From the NCBI GenBank assembly GCA_039190005.1, contig JBCCYM010000024.1, forward strand, positions 1 to 22,851: a stretch of DNA of 22,851 bases. The letters run 5' to 3'. Below, piece after piece: positions 1 through 7,564 of this stretch; within the stretch, counting starts at the first letter, position 1; each line of letters begins with the position of its first letter. The position numbers and the translations under genes were made by a program. The notes under the pieces were generated by a model. That model saw only the letters and a program-made list of their open reading frames with translations, ran no database searches and was not told the origin of the DNA. This DNA comes from JBCCYM01 sp039190005. GTDB lineage: Bacteria > Pseudomonadota > Gammaproteobacteria > UBA12402.

Positions 1-1106
1 ATTCATTTTTTACCCTGGTCTTATCGCGTGGGCTGCAAGGTATGTTCGGCGCGTTTATTTCACCAGTCTGCCGTTTAATGGTGGTGCAATTATTCAAACA
101 ACGTTTGGCTGAAGTGATGGCTAAAATTGTACCCATTTTCCTGATGGGACCATTACTGGGACCGTTAATCGGCGGTGCTATCACCACTATGATTAGCTGG
201 CGATTGATCTTTTTTATCAATATTCCGGTAGGGTTATTTACATTAGCTATTATTTTTCTCCGTTTTCCCCGGCATCAATCAGAAGTTAACTATCGCTTTG
301 ATATCATTGGCTTTGTCATCTTATCCGCGGCATTAGTCAGCGGCTTGTTTGTCATTGAAACCCTGACAGTGCAGATGGTAAGCAACCTATTAAAAATTGC
401 ATTATTGATTGTAAGTATTAGTCTATTTTTCAGTTATTGCTTCTATGCCAATAAGCGCCAGCATCCGATTATTGCTTTAGATGCCTTCAGAAACAAATCA
501 TATAGTTACTTTACGGTAATATTGATGACTACTCAATTCTTCATCGGAAACATGGGTTTCATCACACCGCTGTATGTACAAACCCAATACCACTACAGTG
601 CTTGGGAATCAGGTTTAACCTTAACGCCAATTGTAGCTGGCGCGTTGATGAGTAAATATCTATTAAAATATATCAGAGATCAGTTTGACGATAAGCGGAT
701 CATCATATCACTGTGGATAGTATTTATTGCCATACAATTCTCTATGGCTGAGATGATGTTACATTTTAACCTGTATATTTTATTGTTATTATTATTTATT
801 AATGGTTTTGGTATTGGCATTATGATGCCAGTCATCAGTCAGAATATTTATGGCGGTTTATCAAAAAAACTGGCTGGTGATGGCGCGATTATCAACACCG
901 CGCTACGTCAAGCGATGCAAGCCTTTGCTATCTCATTTGTGGTGTTGGTACTTATTCTCGCTTCTTCACAAATAAAACTAGATTGGCATACCGTCTTGCC
1001 GAAATCATCCTATGCCACACTGATGTTAGTGAACGCAATTGGCATGATCGTCACTATGTTACTGTTCCGGCGAATGCCAAAAATAACAACTGAACTCACA
1101 GCGTAA
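1..1106 (+). CDS. MFS transporter, DHA2 (EmrB-like) type, 5' end outside window
   Basis: Inner-membrane drug:H+ antiporter of the major facilitator superfamily, 14-helix DHA2 type, expected to export toxic compounds. The reading frame is open from base 3 with no start; the first visible residues SFFTLVLSRGLQGMFGA match the conserved R-x-L-Q-G segment near helix 4, so roughly 90 N-terminal residues lie upstream. The first ATG, at 42, is inside the conserved helix and is not the real start. The antiporter motif C-like stretch GPLLGPLIGGAI follows about 30 residues later, then at least nine further hydrophobic helices. The protein ends in a short basic tail (RRMPKITTELTA). No partner such as EmrA follows; downstream lies a decayed Rpn gene tail on the other strand. 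The substrate cannot be told. Family confident, subfamily fairly so. Confidence 0.85.
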   Translation, partial: SFFTLVLSRGLQGMFGAFISPVCRLMVVQLFKQRLAEVMAKIVPIFLMGPLLGPLIGGAITTMISWRLIFFINIPVGLFTLAIIFLRFPRHQSEVNYRFDIIGFVILSAALVSGLFVIETLTVQMVSNLLKIALLIVSISLFFSYCFYANKRQHPIIALDAFRNKSYSYFTVILMTTQFFIGNMGFITPLYVQTQYHYSAWESGLTLTPIVAGALMSKYLLKYIRDQFDDKRIIISLWIVFIAIQFSMAEMMLHFNLYILLLLLFINGFGIGIMMPVISQNIYGGLSKKLAGDGAIINTALRQAMQAFAISFVVLVLILASSQIKLDWHTVLPKSSYATLMLVNAIGMIVTMLLFRRMPKITTELTA

Positions 1107-1187
1107 AGCAAAATAACTTGCTAGAACAAACTACAAAGAGAGGCAATTTTTTGACTTGAGCCGCCAAAGCTCTTCACTAGACAAATG

Positions 1188-1238
1188 TGTTTTCAAACAG
1201 TCGCTTAAAACACTAATGAAGATATTTCTAATATGATC
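1188..1238 (-). pseudogene. Second, shorter remnant of Rpn tail duplication
   Basis: The stretch TGTTTTCAAACAGTCGCTTA and what follows to about 1230 matches 1432-1474 with only a few changes, at an offset of 244 bases. It is the trace of an additional tandem copy of the Rpn gene end plus its trailing spacer. It encodes nothing. Confidence 0.6.
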
Positions 1239-1458
1239 TCAACAAAGTGTTTTAATCTCATCTAGTGACAAACCGGTATAACGGGCAATTTTTTCAAGAT
1301 GTTCATTATCCACGAGCATCCGACGAGCCGTTTCATAAGCGTACTCTGCTCTACCCTGTTGCATGCCTTTCTCAATACCACGTTGTTCAAGTTGTTGTGC
1401 TATGGTCATGATTTCACCTCGAGTTTCTTCTGTGTTTTCAAACAGTCACTTAAAACAC
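1239..1458 (-). pseudogene. Tandem duplicate of the 3' end of the Rpn gene
   Basis: Read on the minus strand this matches the last part of the neighbouring Rpn gene almost base for base, down to the same C-terminus (DEIKTLC) and TGA stop. Relative to the intact gene it lacks 108 bases, exactly nine of the 12-base GxxQ repeat units: only two units (IEKG MQQG) remain where the intact gene has eleven. A CAA to TGA change cuts the frame just before LFENTEE. A 56-residue frame beginning MTIAQQLEQRG at 1409 survives, but no ribosome binding site is seen, so I treat it as a remnant, not a gene. The offset is 255 bases at the gene end and 363 bases upstream of the repeat. Confidence 0.8.
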
Positions 1459-1493
1459 TGATGAAGATATTTCTTATTTCAAATAATACAACG

Positions 1494-2507
1494 TCAACAA
1501 AGTGTTTTAATCTCATCTAGTGATAAACCGGTATAACGGGCAATTTTTTCAAGACGTTCATTATCCGCGAGCATCCGACGAGCCGTTTCATAAGCGTACT
1601 CTGCTCTACCCTGTTGCACACCCTGCTCAATACCTTGCTGCATACCTTGCTGTACACCCCGCTCAATACCTTGCTGCACACCCTGCTCAATACCTCGCTG
1701 CATACCCTGCTGCATGCCTTGCCGCATACCTTTCTCAATACCACGCTGTTCAAGTTGTTGTGCTATGGTCATAATTTCACCTCGAATTTCTTCTGTATTT
1801 TCAAACAGTTGCTTAAAACGTTCTGGATCACTTACTTCCGCCGCCTTTATAGTATAGTATACCATGTCCAGCACATAATGACTACCGTCTTCCTTGACTA
1901 ACTTCTGGAAAATCCCTGTCTGGGCTAATTTTTCAAACACCGGTAACACATCACGCGCAAACACATGCTTGAAAATTAATTCCATTACACTTGCCCATTT
2001 GTATTTTAAAATATCCTCATCCGCCATCCTAGTCAAATCAATCAAACCATGTGGCTTGAGAAAATATTTTCGCGCAAGTGCTGGGTGATCAAAACACGCG
2101 TACAGGTCTGTCGGCTCATTATAGGGAGATCTACCATGATAGAGTACTATTGGAAATACTAAAGGGAGTTTCTTATAATCTTTCTTCAAATGCGCTTTCA
2201 TGATCTTGATCTGATACGAGAGCAAATAGAAAGGCATCAACGCTTTAGCTTGACTCAAATGTTCACAAAGCAGATAAATATACCCCATACCATCGGTCTT
2301 AAGCTTAACACGGTAGACTAAATCAGAAAGTTCATAACGATAATCTTCGTCTACAAAAGTATCCTTCTCAATATGCATTGTCTGAAAATCAATTAACGCT
2401 TTCTGATCCGCTGTTAATCCCTGATCAATAACCTCACGCGCCACACGCGGATCACTCATCGCCTGGCGAAAACTTTTGTCATGCGGATTGTGAATAAGTT
2501 TGGTCAT
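1494..2507 (-). CDS. Rpn family recombination-promoting nuclease / putative transposase
   Basis: Member of the Rpn/YhgA-like group of PD-(D/E)XK nucleases (transposase_31), DNA endonucleases that stimulate recombination. The N-terminal HNPHDKSFRQ segment is the family hallmark (HDxxF). The nuclease core follows with ELSDLVYRV (Asp62) and YIYLLCEHLSQ (Glu82). In the usual EHQS motif the Gln is Leu here (EHLS), so activity may be reduced. A helical middle leads into a Gln/Gly repeat tail (residues about 255-300, eleven GxxQ/GxxR units) and a C-terminal helix with LSLDEIK. I chose the ATG at 2507 (337 residues); a GTG at 2528 adds seven residues and also lacks a Shine-Dalgarno sequence. It stands alone, flanked by remnants of its own 3' end. 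Family assignment confident; whether it is still active is uncertain. Confidence 0.85.
   Translation of the reverse strand: MTKLIHNPHDKSFRQAMSDPRVAREVIDQGLTADQKALIDFQTMHIEKDTFVDEDYRYELSDLVYRVKLKTDGMGYIYLLCEHLSQAKALMPFYLLSYQIKIMKAHLKKDYKKLPLVFPIVLYHGRSPYNEPTDLYACFDHPALARKYFLKPHGLIDLTRMADEDILKYKWASVMELIFKHVFARDVLPVFEKLAQTGIFQKLVKEDGSHYVLDMVYYTIKAAEVSDPERFKQLFENTEEIRGEIMTIAQQLEQRGIEKGMRQGMQQGMQRGIEQGVQQGIERGVQQGMQQGIEQGVQQGRAEYAYETARRMLADNERLEKIARYTGLSLDEIKTLC
1614..1748 (-). repeat. 12-base in-frame tandem repeat in the Rpn tail
   Basis: About eleven imperfect 12-base units, each encoding a four-residue GxxQ/GxxR block (for example MQQG, IEQG, VQQG). The length is a multiple of three, so unit gain or loss keeps the frame. 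The duplicate at 1239-1458 has two units, direct evidence that the number changes. Confidence 0.85.
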
Positions 2508-2863
2508 TAGTTTGTCTCTGTTGCTCACTTATGCAATAAAATCACATAATGTCGTTATAGTGTTGCTAATAGCTGACTGTCATCGTGTTGCATCGATGCC
2601 GTAATCAAGCTCAATGCGAGGAAACTTTGAAAGATTTTCAAATGAGAAATGCCTCTCGGCAGAACGGGTACAATGAATGGATCAAAGAAAAACTAAAACG
2701 AGGGGTATATTGTCAATTTTACAGAATTATTTTGGGATGTCTATAATTTTGTAAAATAAATCGCTGTTTATACCCCATGTTCGTCAAGGTAAATGCTATA
2801 ACTATTTTACATTTGACTGTAAGTAAGTTACTATCGTGTCATAGAGCTTATAGGAATATTCAA
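2508..2863. other. Intergenic region between Rpn and rubA
   Basis: 356 bases between divergent genes. It holds a good promoter for the rubredoxin pair (2718-2747). Bases about 2570-2752 form a short open plus-strand frame (containing NGYNEWIKEKLKRG) with no ribosome binding site and no family I recognise; it may be a decayed gene or chance. No repeats of the palindromic family lie here. Confidence 0.5.
2718..2747 (+). promoter_or_regulatory. Predicted sigma-70 promoter for rubredoxin operon
   Basis: The -35 box TTTACA (2718-2723, five of six consensus bases) is followed after 18 bases by a perfect -10 box TATAAT (2742-2747). Transcription would start near 2754, giving an untranslated leader of about 110 bases before the rubredoxin ATG. 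Confidence 0.6.
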
Positions 2864-3037
2864 ATGCAAGAAATGAAACGCTGGCAATGTCTTATTTGTG
2901 GCTTTATTTACGATGAAGCCAAGGGTTTACCTGAAGAAGGCATCGCGCCAGGTACACGTTGGGAAGACATCTCCGATGATTGGCAATGCCCCGATTGTGG
3001 TGCCAGAAAAGAAGATTTTATTATGTGTGAGATGTAA
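2864..3037 (+). CDS. rubA: Rubredoxin
   Basis: Small cytoplasmic one-electron carrier with a single iron held by four cysteines. Both knuckles are present, WQCLICGFIYD near the start and WQCPDCGARKEDF near the end, with the usual spacing and the conserved aromatic and acidic residues. The length of 57 residues is typical. The frame is open further upstream to an ATG at 2777, but the added 29 residues do not look like the family, and the ATG at 2864 has an AGGA eight bases ahead, so I start there. The reductase gene begins two bases after the stop, making an electron transfer pair: NADH to reductase to rubredoxin. No alkane hydroxylase is in view, so the final acceptor is unknown; removal of oxygen or peroxide is one possibility. 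Confidence 0.95.
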   Translation: MQEMKRWQCLICGFIYDEAKGLPEEGIAPGTRWEDISDDWQCPDCGARKEDFIMCEM

Positions 3038-3039
3038 CC

Positions 3040-4197
3040 ATGAAAGTGCTTATTATCGGTAGCGGATTCGCGGGCTACAGTGTCGCCAGAGAATTACGAC
3101 AGCTTGATAAACAAGCTGAAATTGTCATCATCACTCAAGATGATGGGTGTTTTTACTCCAAACCCTTCCTGTCTAAAGCCATGACGGACAAGAAAACGCC
3201 GGAAATGTTGGCAATGAAATCAGCCGCGCAATTTAGTGAAGAATTAAACGCGGATATTCTTAATCATGCTGAAGTTACAACCATTAACACGCAATCACAA
3301 CAAGTTTTTTATCATAATGATAGCGGCGAACATCAACAGCATTATGATAAATTAGTACTTGCCTGTGGCGCTGAAACACTCAAAGTGCCACTTAATGGTG
3401 ACGCGACTGAACAGGTGTATCAGGTCAACAATCTTGAAGATTATCGTCAATTCCGAACTGAAATCGAGAATAAAAAGCATATTACGCTAATCGGCGCTGG
3501 TCTGATTGGTTGTGAATTTGCCAATGATTTAAGCAATGTTGATTATCAAATTGATGTCATTTCCTTGGATCAATGGCCATTACCAAAATTATTGCCACAA
3601 GCGATTGGACAAGTACTCCAACAAGCCTTAGAAAAAAATGGCGTGCGTTTTCACTTAAGCGTTGAAGTAAGCACAATTAACCATCAAGAGCAACAATTAA
3701 GCATTCAATTAAGCAATGGCGAATCGATTCAAACCGATGTCGCGCTTGCCGCGATTGGTCTTAAGCCGATGACTAAGCTGGCGGAAAAAGCGGGTATCGC
3801 GATTAAACGCGGTATTGTCACTGATCAATACTTACAAACCAGTGCTGAAAATGTCTACGCCATTGGCGACTGTGCTGAAGTTTGCGACATTATCCGCCAA
3901 CACATCGCTCCAATTCGTTTCAGCGCGGCTAGTCTGGCAGCAACGCTAGCGGGGAATCCCAGTAAAATACACTATCCAGCCATGGCAGTTGGGGTTAAGA
4001 CGCCGAGCTATCCATTGGTGATCTGTCCGCCGATATTTGATCAAAATGGTCAGTGGCAAATTGATATCAATGATGATAACAGTGTCAAAGCCTTACACTA
4101 TGATGCCGATCAACAACTAAACGGTTTTATTCTTGGCGGTAAAACAGTGGCTGAACGTTCAGCATTGGAAAAACAAATAGCGGCTTGGTTGGCGTAA
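3040..4197 (+). CDS. rubB: Rubredoxin-NAD(+) reductase, FAD-dependent
   Basis: Two-dinucleotide-binding-domain flavoprotein that passes electrons from NAD(P)H to rubredoxin. The N-terminus carries the FAD-binding Rossmann motif GSGFAG (residues 7-12), followed by the Y-S-K-P-x-L-S segment typical of the rubredoxin/ferredoxin reductase group. A second GAGLIGCE motif near residue 152 binds NAD, and YAIGDCAEV near residue 275 closes the FAD site. The length of 385 residues matches AlkT/RubB-like enzymes without C-terminal extension. It is translated two bases after rubredoxin and clearly in the same transcript. The gene ends at a convergent junction filled with palindromic repeats. Assignment of the partner rests on the adjacent rubredoxin; the family alone could also be a ferredoxin or nitrite reductase component. 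Confidence 0.92.
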   Translation: MKVLIIGSGFAGYSVARELRQLDKQAEIVIITQDDGCFYSKPFLSKAMTDKKTPEMLAMKSAAQFSEELNADILNHAEVTTINTQSQQVFYHNDSGEHQQHYDKLVLACGAETLKVPLNGDATEQVYQVNNLEDYRQFRTEIENKKHITLIGAGLIGCEFANDLSNVDYQIDVISLDQWPLPKLLPQAIGQVLQQALEKNGVRFHLSVEVSTINHQEQQLSIQLSNGESIQTDVALAAIGLKPMTKLAEKAGIAIKRGIVTDQYLQTSAENVYAIGDCAEVCDIIRQHIAPIRFSAASLAATLAGNPSKIHYPAMAVGVKTPSYPLVICPPIFDQNGQWQIDINDDNSVKALHYDADQQLNGFILGGKTVAERSALEKQIAAWLA

Positions 4198-4216
4198 TCC
4201 CCCCCTGTAATCCTCA

Positions 4217-4388
4217 CTTCGACCCTTCGACAGGCTCAGGGCAAGCAGCTCAGGGACCGCCCTTTGAATGGCTTTAAGGCATAGATGGCTGAGCTTGTCG
4301 AAGCCCAAACCTGCTTTCGAAAAACTTGCTATCTTAGGAACCGACCTTCGACCCTTCGACAGGCTCAGGGCAAGCAGGCTCAGGGACC
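4217..4388. repeat. REP-like palindromic repeat cluster (convergent junction)
   Basis: Three elements of one family. Two long copies (4217-4256 and 4346-4386) contain CCCTTCGACAGGCTCAGGGC followed by AAGCAG(G)CTCAGGGA in plus orientation. Between them lies a short inverted copy TGGCTGAGCTTGTCGAAGCC (4286-4305). The stretch 4286-4386 is homologous, in reverse complement, to 13622-13711, including a shared 12-base core TCGAAAAACTTG (4317-4328). The cluster sits between the stop codons of rubB and ctpA and may help end transcription from both sides. Confidence 0.85.
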
Positions 4389-4400
4389 GTCTTTAATTAG

Positions 4401-5765
4401 TTAAACATCCGTCCGCTGTGTCTGCAATAAATTCATACTTTGCAGAATATTAATGGCAGTATAAAGCTGGTGGTCTTCGTAAGCCAATTTCTTCATTTCT
4501 TTTGATAAATTTTCTTCCTGTTTCTGTTCTTCATCAATTTTACTGGCATCATCATTTGCTGATAAATGCTTATTCAAACTGGATTCACGGATCTTTTGCA
4601 AAAAGATCGCGTCTTCTTCTTCATTATCATCCGCTTTTAATGTCAGATTCGAAACAAGAATATCCGGGGTAATACCTTTTGCCTGAATAGATTGACCATT
4701 AGGCGTATAGTATAACGAAGTCGTTAATTTAATCGCGCTCTTGTCATCAAGCGGGAACAAGGTTTGCACTGAACCTTTACCAAAGGTTCTCTCGCCCAAT
4801 AAAACCGCGCGTTTGTGAGCCTGAAGGGCGCCAGCAACAATTTCTGAACCAGAGGCAGAACCTCGATTAATCAATATAACAATAGGCACACCGGCAAGCA
4901 TGTCACCAGGCTTGGCATTCTCTTCGATATCGGCGGCGGGGATACGTGATTTGGTATAGACAATTTTTTTGTTATCGCCAAGTTTGTTGCTATCAAGAAA
5001 CAAATCCGCTGTTTTTACCGAAGTACCCAATAAACCACCGGGATTATTACGCAAATCAAGCACCAAGCCATTCAGATGACCATTCCCTTGATCCAATAAT
5101 TTGTTTACTTCGGCTTTGAGTTGGTCAGCGGTTTTATCATTAAAATAACTGACACGCACATAACCGTAGTCTTTAGGTAACATCCGACCTTTAACACTTT
5201 CAATGGGAATGGGTTCACGCACAATGGTGACATCACGCGGTTTCTCGCCTTCATGGGCGATGGTCAGCGTCACTTTTGTGCCGGCTTTGCCACGCATTAA
5301 TGACACCGCTTTATCAATCGGCACATCAATGAGCGATTCACCATCAACACCGACAATATAATCATCGGTGCGAATATTGGCTTCCTCAGCCGGCGTGCCA
5401 TCAATGGCGCTGATGACCTTTATAAATCCACGATCAGATGATATCTGAATGCCGACACCACTAAATTCACCTTCGGTAAATGTTGTCATTGCTTTTAGAC
5501 TTTCCTCATCGAGATAACTGGAGTGTGGATCAAGTCCTGATAACATGCCACGAAGCGCGTTGTCGAAAATATCTTCATCGCTTTTAGGTTCAACATAAAG
5601 CTCTTTAATATGCGCGATGGCATAACCAAATCGATCAACCTGATACTGTTCGATCAATTGTCTAGGCGGCTCTTGATTGTTATCCGCCGCGTAGATACAA
5701 GTTACCGCGCTGGCAGCACATAAGGTAAAAATAAGTGTAATTTTGCTTATAACATTGTTTTTCAT
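4401..5765 (-). CDS. ctpA: C-terminal processing protease, S41 family
   Basis: Periplasmic serine protease that trims or degrades envelope proteins from their C-termini. Residues 1-26 are a signal peptide (basic MKNNVISK, hydrophobic stretch, cleavage near IYAA-D). The N-terminal helical segment with GMLSGLDPHSSYL leads into a PDZ domain (about 97-175, containing GVGIQI and MRGKAGTKV). The protease core carries the Ser/Lys dyad: Ser305 in RGSASGSEI and Lys330 in ERTFGKGSVQ, 25 residues apart as in known members. A charged, Glu/Lys-rich tail of about 75 residues follows. It starts 15 bases after the gpmI stop, so the two genes are co-transcribed; no clear Shine-Dalgarno sequence precedes the ATG. 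The length of 454 residues is normal. In many gammaproteobacteria an envC-like gene also sits near here; none is present. Confidence 0.93.
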   Translation of the reverse strand: MKNNVISKITLIFTLCAASAVTCIYAADNNQEPPRQLIEQYQVDRFGYAIAHIKELYVEPKSDEDIFDNALRGMLSGLDPHSSYLDEESLKAMTTFTEGEFSGVGIQISSDRGFIKVISAIDGTPAEEANIRTDDYIVGVDGESLIDVPIDKAVSLMRGKAGTKVTLTIAHEGEKPRDVTIVREPIPIESVKGRMLPKDYGYVRVSYFNDKTADQLKAEVNKLLDQGNGHLNGLVLDLRNNPGGLLGTSVKTADLFLDSNKLGDNKKIVYTKSRIPAADIEENAKPGDMLAGVPIVILINRGSASGSEIVAGALQAHKRAVLLGERTFGKGSVQTLFPLDDKSAIKLTTSLYYTPNGQSIQAKGITPDILVSNLTLKADDNEEEDAIFLQKIRESSLNKHLSANDDASKIDEEQKQEENLSKEMKKLAYEDHQLYTAINILQSMNLLQTQRTDV

Positions 5766-5780
5766 GATTGTAATGATTAT

Positions 5781-7337
5781 TTAATTTTTAAGGTTTAACA
5801 ACACATTGCCTGTCATTTCATCTGGTTGAGATAAACCAAGCAAATATAATAGCGTTGGCGCGATATCTCTCAATGACGCGCCGTTGGCATTGACAATTTC
5901 AGCCGCTCGTCCTTGAAAAATAAATGGCACCGGCTCAGCCGTGTGCGCGGTGTGCGCTTGTTTTGTCTGTTCATTATACATTTTTTCGGCATTACCATGA
6001 TCAGCAGTAATCAGCAATTCGCCGCCAACTTCCGTCAACGCCTCAGCAATCCGACCGATACAGGTATCGAGACATTCAATCGCTTTGACAGCCGCTTCCA
6101 TATTACCGGTATGCCCGACCATATCGGCATTGGCATAATTGCAAATAACGCAGTCATGTCGTCGGGCCTTAATATCTTCAACCAGCTTATCCGTTAATTC
6201 CGGCGCGCTCATCTCTGGTTGTAAATCATATGTCGCCACTTTAGGTGATGGGATCAACAAACGATCTTCTCCCGGGAAAGCTTGTTCGACGCCACCATTA
6301 AAAAAGAAAGTCACATGGGCGTATTTCTCTGTTTCAGCAATACGCAACTGCGTTAGCCCCTGTTTTGACAGGTATTCACCCAACACATTGGTCATTGATA
6401 ATGGCGGAAAAACCACGGCAACATTAAAGTCAGCCTCGTATTGTGTTAAGGTCACAAACTGGGTCAGTTTAGGCACGGCCTGTCGTTTGAATCCAGAAAA
6501 ATCAACATCAGTAAACGCGCGCGTCAATTGGCGAGCACGATCAGCGCGATAATTCATAAAAATAATCACATCACCATCCTCAACAACAACTGGCGATGCG
6601 TGTTGCGGATGTATGGCTGTCGCTTTGACAAATTCGTCATTCTCACCATCATCATAAGCTGCCTGTAAGCCAGCAGCAGCGGTATCGGCATGACGATGCG
6701 CTTGTCCCAACGTCATCAAATTATAAGCTTGTTCAATTCTATCCCAACGTTGATCTCTATCCATCGCGTAATAACGGCCAATCAAAGAAACAATCTGACC
6801 AGTCTGGCATTGTTGGCAAACCTGTTCAAGCTTTTCAATGGATGCCATCGCGCTTCTTGGCGGCGTATCCCTGCCATCAAGGAAAAGATGTAAGTAAAGT
6901 TTCTTGACACCTTGTTGTGCTGCCAAATTAACCGCCGCGTGTATTTGCTGTTCATGGCTATGCACACCACCAGGTGATAATAAACCGATAACATGAACAG
7001 CGTTATCCGCTGCAATGGTTTTTTTCATCGAAGAAATCAGCGTGTCATTATGATAAAACTCACCGCTTTCAATGGCTTGTTCAATACGGGTAAAATCTTG
7101 CGGCACCACACGCCCCGCCCCCAAATTGAGATGCCCTACTTCGGAGTTACCCATCTGCCCTTTGGGCAAACCGACATCACAACTGGAACCAGAAATAAGT
7201 GTATGCGGACAATCTTGCCACAGACGATCAATGTGAGGTGTTTTTGCCGTGGCAATGGCATTATATTGTTTTTCCTGCCGATGACCGAAGCCATCAAGAA
7301 TAAGTAATACGATTGGTTTGGGAATAGGATGCTGCAT
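5781..7337 (-). CDS. gpmI: 2,3-bisphosphoglycerate-independent phosphoglycerate mutase
   Basis: Cytoplasmic glycolytic enzyme that interconverts 3- and 2-phosphoglycerate using two manganese ions and a phosphoserine intermediate. The alkaline-phosphatase-like domain begins with VLLILDGFGHR; the catalytic serine is Ser65 in MGNSEVGHLNLGAGRVV. The inserted transferase domain carries DGRDTPPRSA, and the metal ligands reappear in ADHGNAEKM and the following HTAHT segment. At 518 residues it is full length. It is the first gene of a minus-strand pair with ctpA. Upstream a TATAAT box on the minus strand (7413-7418) lies directly against a perfect inverted repeat (7419-7440), suggesting control at its promoter. 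Confidence 0.97.
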   Translation of the reverse strand: MQHPIPKPIVLLILDGFGHRQEKQYNAIATAKTPHIDRLWQDCPHTLISGSSCDVGLPKGQMGNSEVGHLNLGAGRVVPQDFTRIEQAIESGEFYHNDTLISSMKKTIAADNAVHVIGLLSPGGVHSHEQQIHAAVNLAAQQGVKKLYLHLFLDGRDTPPRSAMASIEKLEQVCQQCQTGQIVSLIGRYYAMDRDQRWDRIEQAYNLMTLGQAHRHADTAAAGLQAAYDDGENDEFVKATAIHPQHASPVVVEDGDVIIFMNYRADRARQLTRAFTDVDFSGFKRQAVPKLTQFVTLTQYEADFNVAVVFPPLSMTNVLGEYLSKQGLTQLRIAETEKYAHVTFFFNGGVEQAFPGEDRLLIPSPKVATYDLQPEMSAPELTDKLVEDIKARRHDCVICNYANADMVGHTGNMEAAVKAIECLDTCIGRIAEALTEVGGELLITADHGNAEKMYNEQTKQAHTAHTAEPVPFIFQGRAAEIVNANGASLRDIAPTLLYLLGLSQPDEMTGNVLLNLKN

Positions 7338-7412
7338 TTTGTCAACTCATTTTAATATGATTAATTAAGTTACCGTTTCAGTAAATAAATTTTTTATTTT
7401 AATTGCCGGGAC

Positions 7413-7418
7413 ATTATA
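7413..7418 (-). promoter_or_regulatory. Candidate -10 box for gpmI-ctpA
   Basis: Perfect TATAAT on the minus strand, 76 bases ahead of the gpmI ATG. The -35 position falls inside the adjacent inverted repeat and matches consensus poorly (TTTGCG at 16 bases), as expected for a promoter helped or blocked by a bound regulator. Confidence 0.4.
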
Positions 7419-7440
7419 TTTGCGATAAGTATATCGCAAA
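7419..7440. promoter_or_regulatory. Perfect 9-bp inverted repeat, possible operator
   Basis: TTTGCGATA and TATCGCAAA flank a four-base centre (AGTA). GCGATA occurs once more directly after (7441-7446). The repeat lies in the divergent region between gpmI and mnmA and covers the -35 and spacer of the candidate gpmI promoter. No run of T follows on either strand, so a terminator is unlikely. The regulator is unknown. Confidence 0.5.
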
Positions 7441-7492
7441 GCGATAATAAATGCAATAATACCGCTAAGCTTGATCATGCCTATTGGCCAGC

Positions 7493-7514
7493 ATTGCCGC
7501 CTTCGCGGGAATGA
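7493..7514. repeat. Degenerate GGGAATGAC-type palindromic repeat
   Basis: ATTGCCGCCTTCGCGGGAAT followed by GAC is a two-base variant of the palindrome ATTCCCGCCTTCGCGGGAAT that is scattered through many proteobacterial genomes. A CCGC/GCGG stem with a CTTC loop remains. It lies in the leader of mnmA. Confidence 0.5.
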
Positions 7515-7564
7515 CAGAGAAATACGGCTTGATAACTTTAAATCTTAAAACGTAAAACTTACTC

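Larger units (their letters stand above)
1107..1493. other. Gene-free stretch holding Rpn remnants
   Basis: 387 bases between the MFS stop codon and the stop codon of the Rpn gene. Bases 1107-1187 carry nothing I recognise apart from a weak 5-bp inverted repeat (AGCAA/TTGCT, 1107-1122), too poor to be called a terminator. Bases 1188-1493 are made of decayed copies of the 3' end of the Rpn gene, listed separately. The plus-strand open frame across 1299-1520 is only the antisense of these remnants. Confidence 0.6.

Noticed and set aside
1239..1409. Separate 56-residue protein from the duplicated Rpn tail
   Set aside because: It is the C-terminal piece of the neighbouring protein cut off by a TGA, without its own ribosome binding site.
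1614..1748. CRISPR-like array
   Set aside because: Units are 12 bases, adjoining and in frame with a coding gene; there are no spacers.
1299..1901. Plus-strand open frames across the Rpn repeat region
   Set aside because: They are the antisense of the GxxQ repeat and its duplicate, low in complexity and without ribosome binding sites.
2570..2752. Small gene between Rpn and rubA
   Set aside because: About 58 open codons with no ribosome binding site or recognisable family; it also runs through the predicted promoter.
2777..2863. N-terminal extension of rubredoxin from the ATG at 2777
   Set aside because: The 29 added residues are unlike the family, and the ATG at 2864 has a good AGGA at eight bases.
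4217..4388. CRISPR array or transposon ends in the repeat cluster
   Set aside because: Copies occur in both orientations with irregular distances and also singly elsewhere; no transposase or target duplication is seen.
5913..7307. Several plus-strand open frames opposite gpmI
   Set aside because: They mirror a confidently identified gene and resemble no family.
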